A stretch of DNA of 64,000 nt, taken from Favolaschia claudopus. Taxonomy: Eukaryota > Basidiomycota > Agaricomycetes > Agaricales > Mycenaceae. Location of the stretch: assembly GCA_037176885.1 (NCBI GenBank), contig JAWWNJ010000032.1, positions 124,001 through 188,000 of the forward strand, read 5' to 3'. Every line of letters starts with the position of its first letter. Position 1 is the stretch's first letter. The notes beneath the pieces were generated by a model. The model was not told the origin of the DNA and did no database searches. It saw nothing but the letters and a program-made list of their open reading frames with translations. Both the position numbers and the translations under genes were made by a program. This document shows positions 33,703-44,687 of the stretch, one piece after another.

Positions 33703-35767
33703 ATGCCCCGTCCCACTCCGCTCTCCAGCCCAGGAAACCAGTACCCTCGTTTTGATACCCAACTTCTCACTCCCCGAACCCCTCATTCGCGCGCTGGGCG
33801 AGCAGAAGAGGCGTATTCCGCTGCTGAACTCGAGCAAATCGACCTTGACGACGACGATTCCGACTACAATTCGGTAGTGCAGCAGCAAAATGCGCCCCTG
33901 CTTTCCTCGTCTGCTAGCAATAGTTTCCCGGAAACCGGGTACCGCGCTCATGGGGACGAGTACCAGGAAAGTACAGTGCGCAGGGAGAAACGTCTAGCGC
34001 TTTCAGCGGAACTGATCTTGGCTCGTTTACCTCTCGCGCTCTACTCTTCTGTGGCTGCCGTGCTTCTTGTCCTGGTCTTTTTCTCGCTACGAGATACCGA
34101 GACGCTGAAGAAATACGTCGGCACTGCGAACTCGACTGTGTCCTCCGATGCTGCCGCCCCTGCAAGCCCACACACCAACCCCCCAGTAATGGCGGGGGGC
34201 ATCAACCTGATTTCGTATGAAAACTACACGAGCTTCCCGCTCGACCCCATCGAGTACCGCGGGGAATGCATCAAGCTGAACAGCGGGTTGATGACCCCGC
34301 ATCGGTATTGGAAGGAGATGCATCTGCGCGACGTCCCGCACGTCGATGAGCAGCCGGGGTATAAGGCGCCGGCTGGGAAGCCCCCGATTTGTTCGAGGAC
34401 GATAACGTATCAGTTGGATGGGTGGGCGGGGTTGATGGTGGATTTGGCGTTGATTGCGCAGGCGGCGGCAATGGCGCGTGAGGTGCGTGGTTTTGTTGCT
34501 TGCGGATCGTGAATAGGATAATTAAATTGAATTTCGTCTCAGCGAAATGCTACGTTCTTCGTGATGGACCAGTTTTGGAATCGCGGGAAGTGGAGTGACC
34601 ATTTCCAAGATGTTCAGATTGGGCAGCCGGGGCCTGAGCCTGGGTGCAGACCTCCTCCACCAGAGGGTACGTTTCATCTGGCTCGACTTCCTTCACGCAA
34701 ATCAATTAATCCAGATTAGAATACGTCGCCTGCCCGCGGACAGCTAGACATTGGGTAAGGCCTTTCGATAACTTTCCTGCTTCAAAGCTCAATGTTGAAA
34801 GATCCTCAATTCTCGTACTTCGAGGTATCACTTTGGCCATGGTTTCAATGATGAGTACGAGAATCCGTAAGTGTTAATGGCCTACGCATTAGTCTCCCCC
34901 GTTTGAATCTCATGTCTCCTCGCCGGCAGATTCGGTCACAGTCTGAATCGTCTCAAACCTTTGTTTGATTTCGCCTGGACATCAATGGAAACTGTGATTC
35001 GTCCAAGCGCCCGTTCTGAACAGTTAATTCAGTGGGCGCGGGAAGAGCTTTCCGCCAAGCTAGCCGCCCACTACAAAAACCCGCGCTCAACCAAGGGCGA
35101 GAGTACTGACGCGCGGCCAATGGGTTACCTAGGCGTACACATCCGCCGAGGCGACCGCTCGCCTGATTGGAAGGTCTACGGCCAGCAGTACATTCCCATC
35201 TCCGACTACGTTGACAGCGCAATCGAGTCGTGGACGCGGCTCAACCTGGAGCTCTCAGCCCAAGACAAACTCGTGCAGCCTTTCGTCTACATTGCGTCCG
35301 ACAGCCCCGAGGCAGAGAAGGAATTCTCCGACTCGTTTACCTCGAAACGCTTGTTCTCGCTCTCACGGAGTAAACGGAAGCAGCTGCGCGCTCTTGCGAG
35401 CCCGGAAGAGTACTTCCAGGACATTTTCATGACTCTCTCAGATCCTGTACGCGTGCAGGCTACGCGGGGTATGATCGTGGATTTTGCGCTACTGAGCGGT
35501 GCTTGGGCCAAGGACGGCGACCTCATTCCCGATGGCACTGTTTGTGCAGTAAGGTAGGCAGATTGAAACCTCACTTGTCGGGAACACACACTAAAATTGT
35601 GGTATAGCTCGGTTGTATGCAAGCTTTCCGCTGTAGCACTGGGCTGGGAGCGGGCGTTTGGTACAGTTGATGGCATGGGTGAGATTGAAAAGGGAACACG
35701 ACGATGGATGGACGTAGACCTCAAAGGTCGCGTCGTTCCGGTATGGGAGGCTTTCCAGGTCTACTAA
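33703..35767 (+). CDS. Fucosyltransferase-like type II membrane protein
   Basis: Starts MPRPTPLSSPGNQYPR at 33703; stop TAA 35765-35767. A cytosolic acidic N-terminus is followed by one membrane span (LALYSSVAAVLLVLVFFSL, residues about 118-136) and a lumenal domain, the layout of Golgi glycosyltransferases. Exon joins keep frame: …MARE|RNATFFVMDQFW…, …ARHW|ILNSRTSRYHFG…, …YENP|FGHSLNRLK…. The motif YLGVHIRRGDR matches the HxRRGD nucleotide-sugar motif of the alpha-1,6-/O-fucosyltransferase superfamily, and DGWAGLMVDL lies upstream as in FUT8-like proteins. Sugar donor and acceptor are not determined. Confidence 0.7.
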
Positions 35768-36021
35768 TAAACACCGGTTTGTATTCTACAACCCTCGTGA
35801 AGAGCTCAACCTCGCTCGTTTCGCGGAGAACATGATGGGTGACACCCATGAACGCTGCAGACAGCAGACCATCTACACTACTGTAGATATCATGGTCTAT
35901 TGTGTAGGAACGAGCTGTTATGCAGCTACATAAATCTGAGAAGCGTATCATTATTCATACATAATACAAAGCCAACTAAACATAACAGACCAACAAAGTA
36001 TGAATGAGTACAAGACGGCCA

Positions 36022-37132
36022 CTATTTCCTTGCAAATGTAATCTGGGGAAATTCGTTACTTTTAGCCAAGGAAAACAACACAGATCTGACCTTGATCTTG
36101 TTTTCGCCGTCCAGTTTGTAATTGTGCAGAGCATCTTTGGCCACACCAGAGCTGGTCTCGTCCATGAACTCGACGAAGGCAATGTCCTTCTTCGTAGGAA
36201 TGAGCCGTACTTCGTACAGATTTGGGTATCTTGTCATAGGTTAGACTGAGCAAACAGACACAGATAGAGTGAAGAAGAACGTACTGTGAGAATAAGGAAA
36301 CGAGTTGCTCTTTTGTGACAGATTCCGGGAGGTTTTGCAGGAAGAGAATTTTGTTCGGCGGTAAGTACTCGTCCGGCATTTGTACATTCGGCCGTTTGGC
36401 AGCAGGTGCGGGTGCTGCACCATCCACTGTGCGGGAGTCGCTGTGAATAAGGATAACGAATGTAGGATAAATGGCCGTACTTTCGGTTGCCAGACGCTTA
36501 GCACGCAGTTTTTGCTTCAGCGGATTCGAATAGCGAGTAGTCTCTGTATGAATGCGTTAACCAAGGCAAGGAGTAGCAGACAATGAAACGCACTCTTGTG
36601 CTCGTCTCTTCGCGCCTTGTGCGCCTCAAAGTTCTCTTCATCCAACTTCTTGACCACCGCATCCGACCTCGTTTTGGCAAATGATATTTGCTAGACCCAA
36701 TATCAGTTTAGATTGGCGGAAGAGATCATATGAATTACCATGGGTTTCGAATAAAGAGGGAACCCGCGAACCTCCTTCATCGCTTTCTTGGCTATGTCGG
36801 CGGACGAAAAGGACACAAACGCCTGCCCACGCATCCGCATATTACTGTGGGCAACAACATCCAGAACTTCCCCGTACGACTTGAATAACCCTCGTAGCGA
36901 TGCTTTAAGGACTACGGCGCAAGTTATGGGTCAAAGGCTTTCAGGATGCGTGAGTATTACCGTCAATCTTGATCTTTTCGTTTAGGTTCTGTATATACAG
37001 CGTCTCGGAGGTGAACTCTGGTTCTTCTGGGACATCAGGCGCTTCGGGAGCATCGGGCGCGGTGGCGGCGGCAGGGGGTTCGGCGACGACGTCTTCCATG
37101 GGCGGAGCAGGAGCGGCGGCGACTTCAGCCAT
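36022..37132 (-). CDS. SNRPA: U1A/U2B''-like snRNP protein with two RRMs
   Basis: ATG at 37132 (MAEVAAAPAPPMEDVV); stop at 36022-36024. An Ala/Pro/Glu-rich leader precedes RRM1, whose RNP2 is TLYIQNLNEKI and RNP1 is MRGQAFVSF. A KARRDEHK linker and a basic segment follow. RRM2 has NKILFLQNLP and KDIAFVEF and ends in ITFARK, as in U1A and U2B''. The last coding exon (36022 to about 36042) is tiny and follows an intron GTCAGA...CCAG. The protein should bind the U1 or U2 snRNA stem-loop in the spliceosome. The start codon lies only 53 bp downstream of the stop codon of the upstream same-strand gene. Confidence 0.85.
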
Positions 37133-37185
37133 GATAATTTCGGACAAGAGAATTTGGTGGTGTTGTGATTTTGATTTCTAATTTA

Positions 37186-39953
37186 CTATCTACGAACGAC
37201 GACCTCCTTGGGCACAATCTGAACTACAGGTATGGCAGGAGGAGGAAAATCGACGGCCAAGAAGTAATCCCTTCCATTCACCGGTTCCTCCACGTCGTGT
37301 ACGCTATGAAATTCGGGTTTATCAAACTAGAATTCGGAAAATTTGGAACCACAACTCACTCGTCCAAATGTTCTTTCACGAGCTGTTCTGAACTCTTTCC
37401 GTCTCGTTCCAATCTCGAGTCACGGCAATGGCCACAACGCCAGAGACTGGTGCCGAGCGCACGAGATGCAGAAAGTGTCCGCGCTTCAACCGCACAGCTG
37501 TCCATAACACGTTGCCAAGTCACTGCGGCGTCTCCCCAATGAACTTTCATACAATGCTGGACCTGCGCATGATGGTTGGCATCTGGGAACTCATGAAGAT
37601 ACATGACGCATAACTCACAGCGGCTCTCCACGACATCACCTTCCGATTTCTTTGTCCGTCGCATTTCGCTCCATAGCTGCATTTCAGGCAGATGAAGCGC
37701 GGATCCATTTCGTCCATTTTCTGCGTCGTCGTCGAGTCGGGATCCAATCCACACGCCTCGAGCACCCGTTCGACAGCCCTGGAAGCTTTTGAGTCGAAGA
37801 AAATTGTCTCGCATGACCATTTCCTTCGATAACGCCACCCTATCTCTTTTGGCGCCAGAAACAGCTTATTTTCAGGGACGTCGTCGCCGAATGGATCTTT
37901 TTTCGTAACCGTATTGCACGGATGATGCAGGAATTCGGGGTACCACATCGCTGGATATGTGTTGTTGTGATGTGGATAGAGCTGGTGGATGTTCAGCGTA
38001 TCTTCGCAGCTGAAAACGCACACGGCCAACTGCAAATTCTTCAAGTATTCTGCAGGGCTGGGTTCTCTGAACCACAACGGGCGACCGATTGGAGCTTCTC
38101 GACCCAGCTCCGTGATCTTCTCCTCTTCCCATTCTGCCAAACCGGCCCTCATCGACTCGAAGATTCGCGTGAACGTGGACGGAGAGATGGATGACGGTTC
38201 AAGAAGGGTTTTCGTGTCGTTTTCTGCAATCGCATCAACGCTAGGGGTTGCAATTGCGTCCCGGTCTTTATTGCTGCTGGGCACGGAGGACGGAAGCTCC
38301 AAGATAGTCTTGACCTTGTGCCACGAAAGCATCTCTATTCCCGACGGCAGCAGTTTTTCAGGCGCATACCGCATCCTAAACTGCACCCATGCCAAGATGG
38401 CAATCTTTTCGCGCCCCCGAACGACTGCTAGACGTTCAGCAGCTAGGCGATGAGCTTTGACTTTATGCATGTACTCGATCAGCCGTGATTCGATATTCTT
38501 CCAATCTGGAACTGATGAGAAATGAAAATGGATGGATGAATGCCCTGAGCTTACTGCGCGGGGTCAATGGCTTGCTTGATTTGACGTCGGGATGGTCCTT
38601 AAATTGTTGGAGAGGCGGCCGAACCAGCCAATCTCTTGGCAATCCTTCGAGGTATTCAAGTTCCTCAATGAAGCCCAATGTTTCGAGCTTTTCCGTGATA
38701 CTGAAGAGGGATATTAGGTAATGCAGGCAGGAAGTAGCGGACCACAGACTCGGCCCTCCGTTTTTCTCGAATGTCCGCAAGTTCGTCCCAGCGTTCTCGA
38801 GTCAGAGAATCACTCCACATCTGACAACTTGTAGCGTGCTATATGATTCAAGTCAAGTATTGTCCAAAAACAGCAGCGAGCATCGTACGATCTTGCGAGC
38901 TACCAACGCTTCTTGTCGAGTTTTTACGAATGCTGATCGATCCTCTGCCGCCTTCAAGTCTCTGAGGAAGTTTTCCTCTTCCACAGCAGAGCAGTATCGG
39001 CCTTTGTCTATCGCATGCCGCCTGAAACCTCATTGCAAGTGAAAGAAGAAGTAATACGCACAGCAAGGCACACGATAAATCGTTGAAAAGGGTATACACT
39101 TGAGCACTATCTGGTCGATTTTCTTTTCGCTGTCCAGATGTTGATCTCCTTGCAAACTGTTAACATTGTAACATCCAAAGATTAGCTGTTATCAGACCTG
39201 AAGTTTGCACAAAACTCACAGTACATGACCGTACGATTTGAGGCATACTTCACAAAGCCGAAGTCTCAGAAGCCAATCGACCTTCAAAACCTTGTTTTCA
39301 AAACAATTCTGTCAAGTAGGATTAGTTCTCCATTAGTAGCTTAGGGCATCTCGACGCACATGACAATGAGCACTGTAGACGAGATTGACCCATACAGGCT
39401 GGGACATATCTTCAGGGCATTCGGGCAAACCAGAGACTCGGCGCAGAGACGTCTTCCAAGTGGAACTGGCCGATTTGTGTAGAACTACAAAAATTTGAAA
39501 ACCCGACTCGATACGGTAGTAACGAAAAAACCCTCACGAATGCTTCGGAACCCTTTCGTGGTTCGGGCGAGGTGAAGGATGTCCACGGGTGGGAGGTGAC
39601 CAAATATCTTTGGGCTCTGTTAGCATATATGGACAGCACCGTTTGATGAAGAAAATCCAGGAATAGACTGGCGTGTCGAACTTGAGAATAATAAGAGCCT
39701 CTCGACTTGCCTCCAATAAAACATCCAGAGGCAGTGACGGTAAGAGCGACAGTTTCGCCTACATAGTAGATACTTAGAAGACTGCCATCTGAAACAGGAT
39801 CATGCTGCTTGCCTTGGTTTTTGCGTACTTGGCGACCTTCGACGCGTTCACGTCTTTGGCTTCGCTACGGACGCTAGGCTCGCGTTTCAACTTCTTTTTA
39901 GCCGGTTGTAAGACGGGCGGTGTGTTTTCCTCGTTGTGCTTGATGGCTGGCAT
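37186..39953 (-). CDS. Large F-box protein, paralogue of the 8911 gene
   Basis: Starts MPAIKHNEENTPPVLQ at 39953. Exon 1 is 39813-39953, exon 2 39711-39758 (KLSLLPSLPLDVLLE), and exon 3 begins at 39607 (IFGHLPPVDILHLARTTKGF). The F-box is therefore split exactly as in the gene at 8911. The long exon 37547-38470 has conserved family blocks (ACGLDPDSTTT, RFICLKC, MSWRAAVSH-like). The end is reached through a GTGAGT intron after EHLDE, giving …VEEPVNGRDYF… and VVVRR before TAG at 37186-37188. Family role: SCF ubiquitin ligase adaptor. Both early introns use GC donors. Mid-gene junctions between 38480 and 39540 are approximate. Confidence 0.75.
39608..39710 (-). other. GC-AG intron inside the F-box (paralogue)
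   Basis: On the minus strand, exon 2 ends TTG GAG, the intron starts GCAAGT and ends CAAAG, and exon 3 starts ATA TTT GGT in phase. The position (Glu|Ile of the F-box) is the same as in 9088-9151. Confidence 0.65.
39759..39812 (-). other. GC-AG intron, first intron of the F-box paralogue
   Basis: Minus strand: exon 1 ends AAA ACC AAG, the intron starts GCAAGC and ends TATGTAG, and exon 2 starts GCG AAA CTG in phase 0. Reading on without splicing meets TAA, and no GT donor gives the conserved frame. Confidence 0.6.
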
Positions 39954-40130
39954 CCTGGTCGACTGAGCAAATTTTGGAAAGAGACGGAAACGCGTGAGGT
40001 CACAGCGTGACGCGACGCGTTTTAAGCGTGACCGGCAATCATCCAGGCGATCATGACATAAAAATGTCCAAGCGAGGAGTATCTATTTCGGGGAACAGCG
40101 AATTACAGGTAGCAGAATACACCACGATAT

Positions 40131-42904
40131 CTAAGACATTCCATTTTCGTCGAACACATATTCCCCATAGAGCGCGCGCCACAAGTGTTGGCGTACCTTC
40201 TCCCTGGCTTCCTCCTTACTCCAGTCAACATCTGCCACTCCCTCCTCAATCGCCTGTTCGGCAACTGCGACAGAAACTTCGAAATTAACCTCTGGCGCAT
40301 CAGCAAAGTCCGGGAGGAGCGCGTCGTCCGGATCTTTCAAGGCGGGCGAAAGGGAAGCAAGGCGTCGCGCACCCTGAGGATGATGAGGACTGGTCTGCCG
40401 AAACATAGAGATTGGGGGACGTACGGCTATAATCATCGTATCCGTCATAAGACGAGATCTAGTTATGATGGCACCGAATCCAAGCCCGGGATATATGAGC
40501 GCATCTGCAGATGTTTCCATCAACTGTTCTAAAGCGAGTACAGAGGCACCTTACTGTTGCACTCAGCAATACTAGAAACGAGGGGTTAATTATGAATGAA
40601 GATATTTTTGATCTGACGAAAACTCGTACATATAATCCTTTCCATTCGGCATCTTCGCAGGAAGAAAAGGAGAGCCGGTCGCTAAAAGCGCCTTGCCATT
40701 TGTCCATTCGTTCGCATCCTTGGGATCGACTTCGACGAGCCTATGCAATCAATCAGCTATTTGTTCGGAAACACGTGTAGTACTTGCTTGCTGGGATTAG
40801 ACAGCGGCAGGATGATAGGCCGTTCACATCCGTCCGCCATTGCCTTTACAAACAATTCTGTAAGGCTTGCGCTCGGAGAAAGTGGGAGTGGAACCTTTAT
40901 GATTTCTTCCGTGAAGGCACCAGGATGCGTCGAACAACCAATCAAAACCGTCGGCTTCACCTTCTTGATGGTTTCGAGTAACCCAATTTCGCCAGCGTCA
41001 TTTCTTTTCACGTCGGTCCACTCTTCATCGGACTGTGCAAAGTCTTTCCAGTCATCGCGCATATTAGCCGAGTTCAGCGATCGCACAACCAAGCCGTGCT
41101 TGTCTATGAGATAGAATAGAGCGTTCGCCTTGTCCTCTGGCATCGAGTCGGCAGTGACGATCGCATCCCGCAATTGCCGTGTAATACCTGAGAAGGAATT
41201 AGGGATAACTGAGGAGCAAGAAACGGCATACCGAGTCCTGCAGAGCCCGCCCCGTAGATGACATAACGCTGTTCGGACAACTTGCTCTTGGTGACCCCCA
41301 CCGCCGCCATTAAGCACGCTAAGGTCACCGCGCCGGTCCCTTGACTATGAAAGGGTAAGGAAGGCAGCCCTTCTCTTTAAATATTGCATGGACAAACATA
41401 TCGTCGTTGAATATAGCATGCGAATCCCGATAGTGCCTCAATATCCGTTGGGCGTTGGTAACACCAAAATCTTCGAAATGTAAAAGGGAATGGGGGAAGT
41501 GCTTTCTGACGATTTGTACGAATCTAAGAAAATAATCAGACATCAAAACGTAAATCGGGCCCAATACCGCACTTGTCCAAAAAATTATCATAGTCTTCTC
41601 CTCGCACTCGTTTATGCGGCCACCCCTGCGGCGCATTGAGAAAGCAAGAACGGGGAACACTGATAATATTCCTGGACTCACAACATAAAGATGATCGTTG
41701 AGCAGATCTTCGTTGTCTGTCCCAACGTCCAACACAACACTCAGTGACTGGGCAGGATTGATACCGCCAATCAACCTAATAACGCATAGGCATCGGTAGC
41801 AACTCATGCAAACTCGTCTCAGGAACTTACGAATAGATGACCGATTTCGCCGACGAAATCTATGTAAAAGATCAGGACAATGATGGCTATTCCTGGCTAA
41901 CGCGAACCCCAATTCCCTGTGAAAAAATGTCAGCGAACAGCAGACAGCATAAAACAAGGAATTAGGAAAATCGACACCTACACCGACGCCTGCCGAACGA
42001 GCCAAGTCAGCAAGGAAGTATTTGTATTTTAGAATTTCGCAGCCAACCTTGATCTCCAATTCCCAAAATTTGCTCACTGTCAGAACACACGATGAGATCA
42101 ATATTTTTTCCCTTGGTTTGCTAGCGAAAATATGTCATTGATCTGTCGATAGGCTCAATAGACCGTCTTCTGCTCACCTCGAGAAAATCCTTCTCCATCG
42201 TATCTTGATCAGGGAAGGTGAGATAGAGACCTTCGCTTCGCCGAAACAGATGAGAGTAGTCAGAGATAGCCTCGGCCTAGAGCAGCTTCGTTTAACGCGA
42301 CAGCAATCGCAAAGACCCTTACTTCAGTCGGCGTGTAGATGATTGGTCTGGTGAAAAGAGTTTGAACACTAAGATGAATCCAATGAATGGCACACACATG
42401 AGCTCGCGCAGATGCTTTGTGAGAAGGGTGTAATAGAGCACCATGTTCTGCGACTTCATGCTTTGTAGAAAAGAGTTCTTCCTTCAATCGAGTCAGACCA
42501 GACGCATCTTCTCATATACACAGCAAAGTCAGAGTCTCCAGGTGTCCACAGCTGTCTTAATCGAGTTCTGTGACGCATAAAATCGAAATGAGAGTATTAA
42601 TCCCATTTGTCGCCGATCCGATGCAGAGAGCTTTGTTTTTCAGCGATATTTTGTACACCAGGAGAGTTTGATTTTGCCGTGCAAGAGCCAACTTATCGTA
42701 CTGGATCGCAGTCGGACGCGCCTCCAACTGATTGTATGCCCTTTCGCATTGTTCATCCAATGTATTCACTTTGAAAGGTAGTCGTCCAACGAGACCGAAC
42801 GCTTGACGCTCAGAAACGGTAAACGCAGTCCCTTTGTTGAATCGTGGGTTGTTGAGGAGTTCCTCGCCGCGCAACGCGACGCGGAAGATTGTCTGGCCGG
42901 TCAT
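40131..42904 (-). CDS. MAE1: Malic enzyme (NAD(P)-dependent)
   Basis: Starts [17 protein letters not shown] at 42904. Conserved blocks are [25 protein letters not shown], a metal-ligand region [45 protein letters not shown] sequence, [14 protein letters not shown] (Rossmann), [12 protein letters not shown], and [17 protein letters not shown]. It ends [12 protein letters not shown] with the stop at 40131-40133. The enzyme decarboxylates malate to pyruvate, making NADH or NADPH. No clear mitochondrial presequence is visible. More than ten introns, including two very small exons at the GDQGVGGIG motif. The cofactor cannot be told from this reading. Confidence 0.85.
41908..41916 (-). other. 9-nt micro-exon in malic enzyme (Gly-Ile-Gly)
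   Basis: Minus-strand GGAATTGGG, preceded by a TTTTTTCACAG acceptor and followed by a GTTCGC donor. In phase 0 it supplies GIG of the family motif GVGGIGISSAK. The next exon is 41831-41859 (29 nt). Confidence 0.75.
41982..41989 (-). other. 8-nt micro-exon in malic enzyme (GVG)
   Basis: Minus-strand GCGTCGGT, between a CGGCAG acceptor and a GTAGGT donor. It joins GAT CAA G from the exon ending at 42048 to give D-Q-G-V-G. Introns on either side are 58 and 65 nt. Confidence 0.75.
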
Positions 42905-43054
42905 CGTGAAGGGAGAAGGCAAGATAAGAGTGCTAAATTTAAGTTGAGAACGAGAGTGACATCATTGCCAAAATTATCACCGCGCCTGGAAGATTTTTAT
43001 AGACTACATACATGAGCAATGCCTTGTCTACTGAAAATATGATATGTTTTAGTG

Positions 43055-44486
43055 TCATGTATCGTACTCGGTGTATTTCACTATGAGACCGGAACCCCCC
43101 GCGTTCCGCATTTTGTCGACTTCGTGACTGCTCAACAGTTTGCACTCGGAAAGAACCAGAGTGGTTATAGGACGTGCCGAAGCTGATTTTCGTCTGGCCT
43201 TGATTATGTCAAGGAGATTGGCACCATCCGACGACAGCGACGAAATGAGCCGCAGAGTCTGGAGTCTTGGACACAAAAGGCGGTCACTGGGAGCAGTTGC
43301 GACAAGCGATTGTAGAGCGATTGCGGAATATTGTAGCTCGAGGGCAGTAAGGGAAGGAATGTGCTGGAAAATCCGGCGGGAGCTTGAATTTGAAAGGAGA
43401 GCATGAGCCAGAGTCAAGTTCTGCAAGTTTGTGCCACGTTCGAACAGTTCTGCGAGTACGGTGACGAGGTCTTCCGTGCTGGACTCGGTATGGAACGTAA
43501 GGTTTTCCAACTTGGGCAAAGTGAGGCTGCCCAATATATGCTCGTCGTGCCCAACGAAAGTTTTCAAAGTGGGAAGAATCAAGGGAGGAGAGTTTGTGTC
43601 ACGGTCGCCAACGGATATGTCCAAGATAAGGGTTTCAAGGCAGATGAACGGCCGGATTGTTTCCAGGACTGGGTGTAACCTGAAGCGGTGCGGGTTTTCC
43701 ATTATCAAGGTTTTCAGACCCAACTGATTCTGTCGTCCACGAAAAGACGCGCCTTCCGACCCGAGAACGCATCCGGACAAAGTCAGGGAGCGTAGATGGG
43801 GTGACTTTGTTAAAAAGTTCCAGAATCCATCTACCACGCCACTGTCTTCTCTCATTTTGAGCAGGCGCTGGAATGGCCTCAAATTGATGGAGAGCGACAA
43901 CGACTTGAGCGAAAGCGTGGCGCAATCAAACATGGAAAACACTTGAGCCATGGTCATTACAACTGAATTGCTGTCGACTTCCAAAACCTTGATTTTTCCG
44001 GCATGCTGGAAGTGAATTAAATAACGAAGTTATCTCAGCATTTCAAGTTCGAAAGCTTACAGAACTGAGCAATCTTATGGCGGAGTAAATCAAGTCGACT
44101 CTGGGACAGATACCACAAAAGATCCGGACGACCAAGTCGGATCCGCGAGCGCGGGCAAGCCAGAGCGCCCAAGGTCGTGGCTTCGGTGGCGCGTCCGAAT
44201 CTTCTTCAATACAGTCATCCTCCGAGCCCGAGTCGGTTCCCCAGGGCAGGTTCTTCTGTTTGGGAGGCTTCTTTTCGTACGCAGGAGGGAAGCAGACGTT
44301 GACAATACTCCAGGCTTTCGGGGTCGACAAAACGGCAGCGCGCCAAAGGTGGCAAACGAGGGTGGCTTTCCAAGGTGCGTCGAAGTCGACGGCAGCCCAA
44401 TGGCAACAAATTTCGCTTAAAATTTGCATATGGATCTGTGCAGCAGCAAAGAACGAGGGACGGGACAGAAGACCATTTGGAGGCAT
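43055..44486 (-). CDS. F-box/LRR-type protein
   Basis: Exon 43055-43984 encodes about 300 residues of LRR-like segments (LRSLTLSGCVLG, LQNLTLAHALL, LTALELQYSAI) and ends KYTEYDT at a stop at 43055-43057. The upstream exon, 44043-44486, holds an F-box-like start (QILSEICCHWAAVDFD, then WKATLVCHLWRAAVLSTP). An acidic linker with EEDSDAPPKP is followed by the WALWLARARGSDLVVRI segment. The start is ambiguous: ATG 44486 opens the frame, but an acceptor just before IHMQILSEI suggests an upstream exon from ATG 44622. The family suggests an SCF adaptor; target unknown. Confidence 0.65.
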
Positions 44487-44687
44487 TCTTGTCTCGTACT
44501 AGACTTATACACCGTTTACCACCGTTGCAAGACGTTGAAAGTGAGAAAGCGCAATCTCGGCCAACTACGATTTGACGGCGGCTCCGGGCCGTCTTGGGCC
44601 GAAGTCTGTTGACGAGAACCATCGCACTTGTGAGACGCGTGAAATCTCTGCCAGTTCCTGACTAAAGGTCAGTTGAGGCACCCAACG

